64,000 nucleotides of DNA from Dacryopinax spathularia (Eukaryota > Basidiomycota > Dacrymycetes > Dacrymycetales > Dacrymycetaceae). The stretch is taken from positions 1,488,001 to 1,552,000 of the forward strand of contig JBBPFI010000008.1 of the NCBI GenBank assembly GCA_037974965.1, written 5' to 3'. Numbering within the stretch: the first letter of the stretch is position 1; each line of letters begins with the position of its first letter. Of the stretch, positions 10,470 to 20,826 are shown piece after piece. Under the pieces are notes generated by a model that worked only from the letters and a program-made list of their open reading frames with translations, did not search any database and was not told the origin of the DNA. Position numbers and translations under genes: made by a program.

Positions 10470-11306
10470 ATGAACCGCGTCACCCTCCGTTCCCTCGCCA
10501 GAAGTACAACACTTGCATCCTCCCGCACCGCAAGCTTATCCCACACGCGCATTCGCTTCCCACTCCCGCATCACATACCCAGCCAACTCGCAAGGATGTC
10601 CGCTACCGCCGCACCCACCTCCACCAAGGCCGCACCAGGCGGCGCCGACGCTTTCCTCAAAGCGATCGAGCTGCGCCGGTCGGTCTACACGATCAGCGAC
10701 AAGATCCCGATCTCCGACGACCGGGTGGTCGAGATCGTCGAAGCGGCGATCAAGCACGCGCCCTCGTCATTCAACAGCCAGTCGTCCCGCGCTGTAGTCC
10801 TCTTCGGCGAGGACCACAAGGCCCTGTGGGACATCGTCCTGGCCGTCCTGAAGCCCATCGTGCCCGAGGCCGAGTTCCCCAAGACGGAGGGCAAGGTCAA
10901 CGGGTGCTTCAAGGCGGGGCACGGGACGGTGCTGTTCTTCGAGGATAACACCGTTGTGAAGGGCATGCAGGATATGTTCCCGCTCTACCAAGATCGGTTC
11001 CCAGTGTGGAGCCAGCACGCGAGCGCTATGGCGCAGTTCATCGTCTGGACCGCCCTGGCGAACGAGGGTGTCTCTGCCTCTCTTCAGGTGAGTTCCCCCT
11101 TCTTCCTCCTCCCAACATAGAGCGCATATACTGACTGAGAGACGCAGCACTACAACCCCCTAATTGACGAAAAAGTCCGCGAGAAGTTCGGCCTGCCCGA
11201 CACGTGGGCGCTCGTCGCGCAGATGCCGTTCGGCGAGGCGACAGCCCCTGCGGGCGAGAAGACTTTCAAGCCCCTTGAGGAGAGGGTGAAGGTCTTCGGG
11301 AAATAG
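10470..11306 (+). CDS. Nitroreductase family protein, Frm2/Hbn1-like
   Basis: Two exons (10470-11087, 11148-11306; 60-nt intron) give 258 residues from the first ATG or 216 from Met43 (10596). The core matches the small FMN nitroreductases of the yeast Frm2/Hbn1 type, about 200 residues long: E-L-R-R-S-V-Y near the start for phosphate/FMN contact, then P-S-S-F-N-S-Q-S-S-R, and a C-terminal F-G-L-P-D-T-W ... Q-M-P-F-G segment. These enzymes use NAD(P)H and FMN to reduce nitro compounds or quinones and act in oxidative-stress and lipid signalling. The extra 42 N-terminal residues are rich in Arg, Ser and Leu with no acidic residue and look like a mitochondrial presequence. A TATA box at the first ATG argues that the short form may be the main one. 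Confidence 0.9.
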
Positions 11307-14300
11307 ACAAGTTTGGGAGTTTGATGAACGGACTGGAATCTCCACCCAGATGACAGGAGGAGAGGAGGAGGGATATCATGTGTATTGATATAGGACGGAA
11401 TAGAATTGAATTCTGCACATCGTCCCCTTGGTCTGAGCGTCCCCTTGGTCTGACTATATGCGTGGAAAATTGTGGTGATCATGATCAGCTTAACTTTCTT
11501 CGCGTAATGGTTTCTTGCATAGAATACACATGTTGCCCACCCGGATTGCCTTCACAGCGCATATATGCAGCAAGCCTGGGTGAAGGATACGCGGGGAGGT
11601 ATGACAAAGGTTCAGCACTTGCTGCCCGTTGCGTATCGAACGTCTATTCACCATCGACAGTGGTCGAAGATGGATGATCTCGTCCTTGCGCAATGTCCAG
11701 TCCCAGAGAATCCAGATCCGGAACACGCTCGCTCGAAATGACAAGTACTCAAGTTGTTGACTGACCAGAATGCTGCAGACCATCCGGAGGATGAGCCGTA
11801 CGCAGGAGCTTGCTCGGCACTCTACATCCAGCCCCCTCCCGTGGAGCATAGATGCTGCAACGAATGGTTGACAATCACTCGACGACCTTGACCGCCAGAT
11901 ACCTCGGTTGGGATCTGCGCAAAGAGTGGATATTACGCCGTTTCTAACCGTGCAACGAAGGGCTTGGCAGCATCATGGACCAGATCGTGGTCAACTGGGC
12001 TCCGAAAGATGGTCCGGGAAGGGTCGAGTGCTCCAATCTGGGCAGGAGAACAGGCCGGCTCAATATCGGTCTCGTCCGTGAGTCGCGAAGCACAGATGCC
12101 AAGTACGGACAGTTGTTTGTGTCGTTACCAGGAAGCCCCTTCGCCGCTGCAAAGCCAGTTGTTGCAGGTACTATGCTGCGTGAGGAACCGTAGTCAGCTT
12201 ACATCCAAACCAGCGGGAAATGTTCGCCCACTACCTTCGACAAAACTGATGACTGGGGTCATCGAGCGGCCCATGGAAGCCAATCCGACAGCTAGCCAAG
12301 ACGACACGTTGTCCTTGGCACGCCTTGGAGTGATCACAGCGTAGAGCCGCTTTCCCTGCAATTCCAGACTTCCGGCTACGATCGAAGATCCAACTCCGAA
12401 CCAACCCAGGTCACAATTCTCTTAGCTATGAGAACGCCTCCATCCTAGCGGAACCGTGTTCCGCTCCTTCCGCAGACGACGGGAAAGCAGCTTTGATTAC
12501 GGTACCGAGCTAAGCGTCGGTAGCCGCTTTCGCGAATGCCAAAGAATGCTAATCGAGCCCCACCTGGAATGCCATTGGCGGGAAAGCAGGTTCGATGATG
12601 GTAAGGAGTGGATGGGCGGTGGAAGACGTCGCGAATGCAGGAGTGTGCCAATGCAGCCCCGCTGGTGTTGCCGTTGGCGGGAAAGCAAGATCGATGATGG
12701 TACCGAGTCAATCGGAGATGGAGGGCTTCTCGAGGGTAGAAGAATGTCAATCCAGCCCCGGTGGGCGCGCGCGTGGTGAGGGATTTCGAACCGTGGTGTA
12801 AAGCCGAGCCCGATCAGGTTCGTCCTATCCCGGCAGCGAGAGCCCGATTCCTGAGTTGATCGGTGGAGGCGCAGCGGCCCCTTTCGCGATGACCGGGGGT
12901 CGCCATTTTGACAGCGACTTCGCTAGTCGGCTTGAGAACCGCCCAGAATGATTGAAGTCGTGTTCAGAAGACAAGGGTGTGCCGTGGGGTTGGCGATTCG
13001 CGAAGGCGGTCTGCTGTCAATTGGTCATTCATCAATGTCGGGAACGCGCTTAGCGAAGCTGAGCTTGATGAGCGGATATTACGAGAGTATACAGCCACAA
13101 GCGTACGTACCGACGCCACGGGCTTGGGTCCATGGGCGAGGTATTACGGTATGTGCGAGCACCTTCCCGTGCGTGCGGCAGGCGGAGATCGATCTCGATA
13201 GATGTTGCGCGGAGACTTTAGAGGACAGCAAGGGAGCCTTGTACCTCAAGTCGATGCAGTTCGTTCCCTGGCGATGCCAGTGGACATGTTGAGGAAGGAT
13301 CGAACAAAGAATGAGAGGGTCGACAGTGGCTGAGGGACAGCATACAGGGTCCTTGGCGGTCCCAGTAAGTCCATCTGTTGCCCGGGCGGTGTCCAGCAGC
13401 TGGCCAACAACCTAGCGCTTATTGTCGACAGTTCTCGACCACACTGCTGCTATGGACTCGATGCCTCGTCAGAGTTCTCCATTACTCTTGGGGGCCATTG
13501 CAGCTATTTCGAGATGGGTATTGTTCGGAGACGCGGATGATGGCGGAGGTCGAGAAGGAAAATGACTCGACTTAGCTCAGATGGCATCGGGCCGGAATGA
13601 GGAGGCAGCCCCGGCCCACGTGGTGGCTATGCTGTACCCAACTTTAGGGGATCAGGCACAGAACGCGTCATTTCGCTGTCCACGCGCTCCCTCCGCGTAC
13701 TGACCATGGCTATTTACGGTCACCCTTCACCACCCTTTTGGACGGAGTTCTAAAGGATGAGTATGGAGGCATCGGTTGTCACAGCACTAGGAAAACACAA
13801 CGTTATGGTGTGCGACTTTGCAGAGAAGTGAGTGGAACCAAGAAGAAGTGGCTACAACCTGACCCCTTTCAGCGTGGCGCGCATCTCCGGATTTGCCAGG
13901 CTGTGCCATGTCGCAGGGCAACCAGTCACTCTGACGCTAATGATGCACGGAAGATCCGGTCATCTCACGGTCAGTCCCGCTCAGCATGTAATTCATCACT
14001 GTTCAACTGACTCATGAATAGGCGGGACAAGCAAGATATGGCTGTTATGGATGGTGAATTTACCGCAACGAGGCATCCTGGTGGAGCATCTTCTCTGGCT
14101 GGTGTCTGGACTCGCTGGGTCACAACGCCCGCAGTGCTTGCGTATTCAGAAGCAGCGCATATGTGGCGTTCCTTTCCCGGAGACGGTGCATTGACATCGC
14201 ATCCTTTGCCAACCCCTCTTCGTGGCGACCGGGAGAGTAAACTTCATCGTCCGAGTCACCCACCGTGGCCGATTATCTCCGTCATTGTCAAGAAATGGAT

Positions 14301-14658
14301 TGGATGCCAGTGCTCCGCTACGGAAGCACGAAGCGGTGATGACGCAGTGTCCGAGCCACAGGCAGGCCGGACGCGTTCATTGGTGCGTTTGTTCTGCTCT
14401 TGACCTCGTTTTGCTATAACGCGCTTTCTTGGTCATGTAGGGTATACGGTCTGATCGCGTGCGCAATCGCAGGTCGGTGCAAAAGCCGTCAGCCATGGAT
14501 TGCCTGTGCCGAATTCCTCAGTCGTATTCCTTGTGCTGTGCCCACACCCGCCATATTTCTCCCGTGGTAGGCGTGCCGGGAAAGGAACCTTGAACGGCAC
14601 GTGAGCGTGGACAGACGAGGATGACTAGGATATGTGTGGCAAAGCCGCCTGGGAGAGG
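11307..14658. other. Gene-free stretch with a minisatellite
   Basis: More than 3 kb without a gene I can support. It holds the 99-bp tandem repeat at 12481-12777. The segment from about 13.8 kb up to the first Zn2Cys6 gene shares short words with the upstream regions of the other two paralogues. Confidence 0.5.
12481..12777. repeat. 99-bp tandem repeat, three degenerate copies
   Basis: The words GGGAAAGCAG, GGGAAAGCAG and GGGAAAGCAA recur at 12481, 12580 and 12679, exactly 99 bp apart, each followed by a related GATNAYGGTA word. Copies 2 and 3 are closest. The unit is 33 codons long and stays open on both strands across the array, but the encoded peptides have no recognisable fold, so I call it a minisatellite rather than a gene. 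Confidence 0.8.
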
Positions 14659-14665
14659 TATAAGA
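14659..14665 (+). promoter_or_regulatory. TATA box of Zn2Cys6 gene A
   Basis: TATAAGA, preceded by AGAGG, 104 bases before the start codon. The two paralogues have the same kind of box 108 and 111 bases upstream. Confidence 0.6.
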
Positions 14666-14762
14666 TCCTACCGGCTCTGCCTCGCAACATCACTCAACAT
14701 CTCTATCAATTCACTCCCGGCCTATCTCAGCCTTCGTCATTCCCACCAAAGAATACCCCGTC

Positions 14763-15746
14763 ATGTCTATGACTCCCGTCAGCCCTCCATACTCCTTGTC
14801 TTCAGAATCCTCCGGCGATTCTCAGAGGGCCCCTGGACGCGCAGGCCGGCAGCCCACTGGGCAAGGTCGCTCGGTTGGCCATAACACAAAGGCTTGCGAG
14901 GTATGCCGTACGAAGTCAGTGATCCATTCCACGAGCAGATCTCGCGAGACTAAATCGGTGTTGTGACAGGAAAACCAAGTGCAATGGTAGTCCGGGAAAG
15001 TCTTGTTCTACTTGCCGGAATTTGGGCATGCAGGTATGCCTCCCGGTCGAGTGTTCCAGGATGTTCTCTTACGTTGTTTGCAGTGTGTGTGGGGTCCCGA
15101 TGGCAGGCGTCCTCATGAACGTGAGTTGGCGATGCAAGGCACTCAACAGATCGCGGGGTTTGCTCCCACTCAGGTTAGTTCAGCGGGGGATCCAAATATC
15201 ATGATGAAGACTCACTCTGGTCACAGGCTCAGTATGGCCCCGCCGGCGGCCCTGTTTCTGCCTATCAAGCGTATCCTCAAGCACCCGCCGGATCGCAAGG
15301 TCAATACCCTGCAAACATGATGCAGGGGGGTTATTACGCGGCTGGGCCTGCTCAGCGTGGACAGTACGCACAGACACCAAAACTGCATTCGGCGAAACTA
15401 AGCATGATTGTCCAGGATACCACAGCTTCAGCAGTATCCCAACCAAGGTGGATATGCGACGGGGAACAACATGGGGCAGCCGGGCTATATCAATCAGGGT
15501 GGATATCCTAATTTCGGGCAGGGTTACGGGTCAGTCCGCCGGAATGCTCGCCTGATTCCCCAAAGCTGACTCATTCACAGCGGACGAAACGACTTTGAGT
15601 TTGTCGACACTGACATGCCCTCCGTGGGCTACTTCGAGTGCGTCGACTCTCTACACCTGTTGAGACCATGACTGAATTGGTCCAGCGGAGAAGACGTTGA
15701 GTCTAATGCGGGCGGGCAGGGCGGAAGTGGCTACTATCGCCGCTAG
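14763..15746 (+). CDS. Small Zn2Cys6 protein, paralogue A
   Basis: Seven exons: 14763-14914, 14970-15033, 15084-15173, 15227-15363, 15416-15539, 15591-15637, 15686-15746; introns 48-55 nt; 224 residues. A Gly/Arg/Ser-rich lead ends in G-R-S-V-G-H. The zinc cluster follows at about residues 45-73 with six Cys in the order Cx2Cx6Cx7Cx2Cx6C (C-E-V-C ... C-V-W-G), the fungal binuclear Zn2Cys6 DNA-binding fold. The rest is Gln/Gly/Tyr/Pro-rich (Q-G-G-Y repeats) with a short acidic patch (F-E-F-V-D-T-D) and ends in Y-Y-R-R. At 224 residues it is far shorter than typical fungal Zn2Cys6 regulators and lacks the fungal-specific middle homology domain. Exon 2 is 64 nt in all three paralogues and the zinc-cluster intron positions are shared. 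The target is unknown. Confidence 0.85.
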
Positions 15747-17942
15747 TTCTACCGAAGTCATCGCAAAGTTGTCGCAAACTTGACCGGCACCAGGCACAGT
15801 GCCTTGCTAGCTGAGCGACAGCTTGTAGAAGAGTGCGGGCTCCTATGAGTTGAAGCGGCCCAGGTGCGAAGTGATGCTCCCATTTGTTCTCCTTGCCAAT
15901 CCCGAAGCATGTAAGTTGGTGTTCTGCTATTATTCCCCGTACTCTCCTCATTGTAACTTAATCACCCTGTCGGCTACCACGACACGGCGCACGCATAACT
16001 CACTGTCTCTGCTAGATACCGATGCACTAATGTATCTATGTATTCTCGCCCTCATTCACCTCGTCTGGGTACTGCCAATTCGCTCATCGATGGAACCCGC
16101 GAGAGCCACCCTTGTTCACATAGCCATCCTGTATACGTTAGCCAGTACAATGCGAATGGACAAAAGTGGCCTGTCAAGGTCACGGCCACAGCGAAACCCT
16201 CACAACGTCCTTCTGTCTGAAATAGTGGGTGAGCAGGTTGTGCAAGGTTTCTTGCCGTCTGGGTCCTAGGCGTGCGGCGGACCGCTGCTTGCGCAGCACC
16301 GCCGAACTGGCTTCGCAACAGTCCCGCTGCCCCGATCTCCGTGAGCTACTCTTCTTTTCCGCACTCCCGGGTTCGGGCTTACGTTATGATACCACAGCAT
16401 CGGGGCTGAGTTTGGGGGACTCGCTAACGCGCGCATGGGGGTGCGCCAGGTTCTCAGAGATGATCAAGGCTTAGCCCGAGCCTACGAGCGCGAGTTACCA
16501 CATGCGATTGTGTCGAAAAAGGATAACCCGAAGAGCCTGTGTGCGGAATTGTGGTGGACGAGCGCGAGGAGACTATGACGAAGAGCTGCGGGCGTGTCGC
16601 AAGACTGAGGCAAGAGAGGAGCATAGGACACGAGCGTATCTGGAAGAGCAACATGCATCTCCCCTGACACTGCGTCACTGATACTGTAGCAGCAAGTAAC
16701 GTACAGGGGGTTTGCGGATAGCCGGCGGTCAATACAACCTTGTATTTGGAGAATTCCCGCTGTCCGCTCTGCAAAGCCATGCGGCGAGAGTCTCGATGAC
16801 TGCTTGACAAGGGGAAATGTCGATGTTCATCGTCGCCGCCGTGGTTTGTGACGGGCGAAGGGTACGCGGAAGCGCTCCGCCGGTCGCGTATCCGCCGAAT
16901 GTCAATTGCTCCGGGCCTGGGGGGATTACGGTCTGCCAAAGCACCCTAGTGTATGGTCTGAACACACTACTTGAACAGCATGAAGAGACAGTAACAACAA
17001 AGGTGAGCGGCCCTCTGTCATTCCACCTAGAAAGCCCGAAGTGTCTGGAGATAGTGTACTTGAGGAGTTGATGTTCAAGTTTATTGGGACTAAAACAGAT
17101 AAGTTAGCTGGCGGACATTTGAAGGTCTTGACTAGGAGGTGAAGGTACTTGTTCGATGTTGGAGACTGCAGGATGCCCCTTTATTTGTGCTGTGGTCACT
17201 GGTGGAACAGCCTCAGGGTCGACAAACTTATGGTTTATGGACGTGATACCATCGTCCAGTGCTAATCATGAGAAAAAAGAGGTAGTAGGGGGGGAAATTC
17301 CCACAAGGTTTGATGTGGTGACGCACTTACAGTGCACTCTTCAAACAAACCCCGAGAAGAAGTTGTATTCCCAAACCAGGTATCATCATTTGCAGGTCAC
17401 AGCCTGTTGTCACTGTTGATGACGTAAGTGAGCCGAGCGTTGTACGAAAGATTACGGAGGTGGCATGTTGCCATGTTTCTCTGTGAAATCACTGATTCGC
17501 TAGGCTGCATGCCGAATCGAAATTTGAGGACAGCTGACCACACTACAGTAGCACGGTGCAGCACAACATAGCTTGGCATAGCGTCCTACACAAGTTTGGG
17601 GAGAAAACAGGCTGCCGAAAGAAAATTTGACAGTAAGTCGATTCAAGTTTACAGTTGTGATGGAAGATTAGGTATGGTGGGCTGGCTTTCGAAGATCGCG
17701 TTTGGCTCGCCGCAATGCTGGATAGAGCACAGGCACATCAGCGGAACAGCTGCCCAACCATAAGGACAGGCCTTTGCTGAAGGAGGAAAATTTGCAGGCA
17801 AAAGGGCAAGATGCGCCTCATGCTTTTCAGAAGCATGGCATAAAGCTGCAATCGATTGGTTTCATGTCCGGCATAGCCGAAGAAGGGCCAACTTCCGAGG
17901 AACTGAGCTCCACTTGAATTGCCATTTCATCAGCGAGCAATC
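15747..17942. other. Gene-free stretch
   Basis: About 2.2 kb with only short, non-protein-like frames on both strands. No RNA gene or transposon end was recognised. Confidence 0.5.
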
Positions 17943-19502
17943 TTCGTCCAATCATGACCTCCAAGAATAAATGTTTTGAACGAGCGACATTCGATCATCT
18001 CAGCAGACAGGGTAAACCATCTTCAGTCTTTGTCGTTGCAGGAACTACTGCCTTGGAACTTGAAATGTTGTGTCTCAAATGCAGTTCCCCGAACACGGTT
18101 TGGCGCGGACCCCGTTGGCTGCTGTGGGCTGTGTTTGCACTTCCATTTTTGATAGGAAAATTCTGTTCTTTACGTCAGAACCACAATCTGGGGTCCTCAT
18201 GTTCTTGCGCCTGGGGTCCAGGACGCGTTTCAACGCACGCGCCGAACACGAGGTGCCCGTTTTGGACCTCGAAGAGCTTGAGCAGTAACTCCGTACCTCG
18301 TTCTAGATGGCTCTCTGCCGGATTCCGGGGCCGAACTTCGACACTGACAGGAGCACCACCGGTCAACTCATTGTAGAGGGGGCTGTCAACAACATGGCAT
18401 CTGATTCATGACCCGATGCATTTAGCTCGCTGCCGTAACGTGCAGTGGCTTCATGGAAACCAGATCGTGTACTGATGTCGTTGGCCGCTGTCGATAACTA
18501 TCTACGATGCTATCGACTACGCCGGGGAGCGCGCCCGCCCGCAAGGACATGTTATCCAAACTTTGAATTGATTATTTGTCAAGCTCCGAGTCTAACACAT
18601 GCCCGCATGCGCAACTGAGAGTATTGTATGTACGTGGTTGCGGTGCTCGTTTTCGGGTTTGCTGTGTATGGGCACTGCAGGTCGCCCAGTCATTCTGACG
18701 TTACTGATGCTGAACAGATCCAGTCGTCTCCCTTCAGTGCCGCGCCGCATTGAGGGGATTTTGTCCCAAGATCCAGCCTCGAAGAAATTCCGATCGTCAA
18801 GCGTCAACACCGAGTGGAACGAACACCATAGCTGATTAGTGAGATACCATTCGACGTGCTGGAACACTCTGGCTGCTCGCGGGTCTACGCATAGCCCGCA
18901 CTCGAGGCTCTTGTCCCGGCAACCGTGCAGATGAACCTCATCCGCCCTTACTACTCCCACTGTGACGATCAAAACCGCGCTCAGTGCGAATTATTCGTGT
19001 CGGCTAAGAGCAGACCGGATAATGCTGTGAACATCAGCGAAATGCGAAAGGAAAGTGGGGTGGCACCCTCGCCGTGGACAGTTGCCACGCAAGTGCGATG
19101 GTGCGTGGCCAGTTTTGCTAGGTCCAGTGTTTGGATTAACATGATTTTGTCACAATGCATAGGGTCTCCGACTGCCATCTTAACCGCGAGCATGTGGATG
19201 GATGCCAGATATTCCGATTTGAGCTATACATACGGAGGACTCCACATCTCTTTGATGCGCGCGCCCGCATCATTGGCTTGGTCTCCCGGTGTCAGGTGGA
19301 CCGGGAACCGAGCCTTGACCTTTCTGCTGGAGAGACTCCATGGCGAAGGATGGACACATCTTGCTGAATTACTGATGGCAAGGATTCGAGAAGGTATAAG
19401 ATCGCCCGACCATGGTCCACTCTTGGTCCCTCACGTCCAAGATAACACGCCTCAGTCCGCCCTGCCAGTCTGCAACCTCCAATTTACACAATAACTTTGC
19501 CC
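17943..19502 (+). repeat. Upstream segment of gene B, duplicated upstream of gene C
   Basis: Diverged copy of the DNA at 32764-34428. Shared words occur in the same order: ATCATGACC then AGAATAAAT near the start, an ACAGGG(T/C)AA word, TGGGGTCCT followed by CGCGTTTC and GAACACGAGG, CCAGTCATT about 0.75 kb further on, and ATGCGAA(A)GGAAA just before a CCCTC word. Indels separate the words. No gene is visible inside. It probably holds control DNA that was duplicated with the gene. Confidence 0.55.
19395..19401 (+). promoter_or_regulatory. TATA box of Zn2Cys6 gene B
   Basis: TATAAGA 108 bases before the start codon, with the same surroundings (GAGAAGG/GAGAGG before it, TC after it) as in gene A. 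Confidence 0.6.
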
Positions 19503-20521
19503 ATGTCTTCTAACAACTCCAGCCCCAACGACTCCTCGGCCGGTTCCGGGACATCTCAGAGCTCTGGAGGGCGCGCAAGCAGGCTTGCTAGGGGCGACGG
19601 TCGCTCTGTCGATCACGCGGCCAGAGCCTGTGATGGCTGCCGAGTGAGGTAAGCATTCACGATCTCATGCAGCTACGAAAACCTGACTGATACCCTCATA
19701 GGAAAGTGCGTTGCGATGGCAATCCACAGAGCGCCTGCGCCACCTGTCAGAGGCACAATGTCCAGGTAGGCAATTTGAGCCTGTGTCGACCACTGATGGC
19801 TTACCTCGTCCAGTGCAAGTGGGAAGGCCGCGATTTGAGGCGCCCAGAGGAGCGCTATGGTGTGGCTCAGAACTCTCAGCAAGCCAACGGTTATGTAGCT
19901 CAGGTCGATGGATTCTTCCTTTCTTGCGTTCTTTCTGATCTTGGTGACAGGCACAGTTTGGCAGTACGGGTGTTGTCCCCGTTTCGGCTTACCACGCGAA
20001 CCCTCAAGGCCCCGCTGGAGCGATGGCTCATGGTGGTTACCCGCAGGGCACAGGCTATGGTGGCCAGCGTCCTGCCAACGCGGCACAGGGAGGTCATTAT
20101 GCGCCTGGAGTAGCTCCAGGTGCACAGTGAGTTCCGATCCTTTGCGTATTAGGCGAAGCTGATGATGCTCTATAGGCAGCCCCAATATCATCAGTCTCCC
20201 AACCAGCCCGGCTACGTGAACATGAACCACACGAGGGGCAACAACACCGGAAATTTCGCGTATAACTCTCAGGCTGGTCAGGGCCAGGTGTAAGTTCTGC
20301 ACCATGTGTGCCACAGCCTGTCCCGCTCATTCGTACCCAGTAGACGGGTCGGGCATCCCTATCCTTTTGAAGGGACGGAGTTTCCGCAGGAAGGATTCTT
20401 CGAGTGAGTTCATACCGTTGTGTCCAGCCCAAAATCATAATTGATGTGTCATAGTGGCGAAGAAGACGATCCCAACGTAAACCCAAATCAGCCCACCGGT
20501 CACGGGTACTATCGCCACTAG
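19503..20521 (+). CDS. Small Zn2Cys6 protein, paralogue B
   Basis: Seven exons: 19503-19648, 19702-19765, 19814-19903, 19951-20126, 20176-20289, 20341-20403, 20455-20521; introns 47-53 nt; 239 residues. The Ser/Asn-rich lead runs into G-R-S-V-D-H and a complete zinc cluster, C-D-G-C, then C-D-G-N ... C-A-T-C ... C-K-W-E-G (Cx2Cx6Cx7Cx2Cx6C). The basic stretch R-V-R-K-V-R sits between Cys2 and Cys3, as expected for DNA contact. The tail is Gly/Gln/Tyr/Pro/Asn-rich, has an acidic D-G-E-E-D-D patch at the same place as gene A, and ends in Y-Y-R-H. Exon 2 (64 nt) and exon 3 (90 nt) have the same lengths as in gene A. It is probably a nuclear regulator with a low-complexity effector tail; the target is unknown. 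Confidence 0.87.
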
Positions 20522-20826
20522 GAAGCCTGTGAGGTAAAGCAAGAGAGCAACGCACAATTCTGTAATGCGCACGCCGCGAAATGAGCTGGGCGTGGAGCCA
20601 TTCCATGTGATGCGGGTGGAGGGTCGCAAGATTGAGATTCGTTTTCATTTCCTCACAGTCTGAAACCTGAATTACCGCTACCTTCTCTAGCCCGCAGATA
20701 TATATTTATGACAGTGTTGCAGAGCTACACGTCACACCCATCACACCCTGTCTCGCCGCACCGCTCCCTAATATATATTTATTTGCTTATGGTCTTCCGT
20801 ATAGAACCCTCCCCAGTCATCCACAA

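Noticed and set aside
11964-12344. Plus-strand frames of 126 and 72 codons
   Set aside because: Two overlapping frames compete, neither has recognisable motifs, and no intron makes a longer product.
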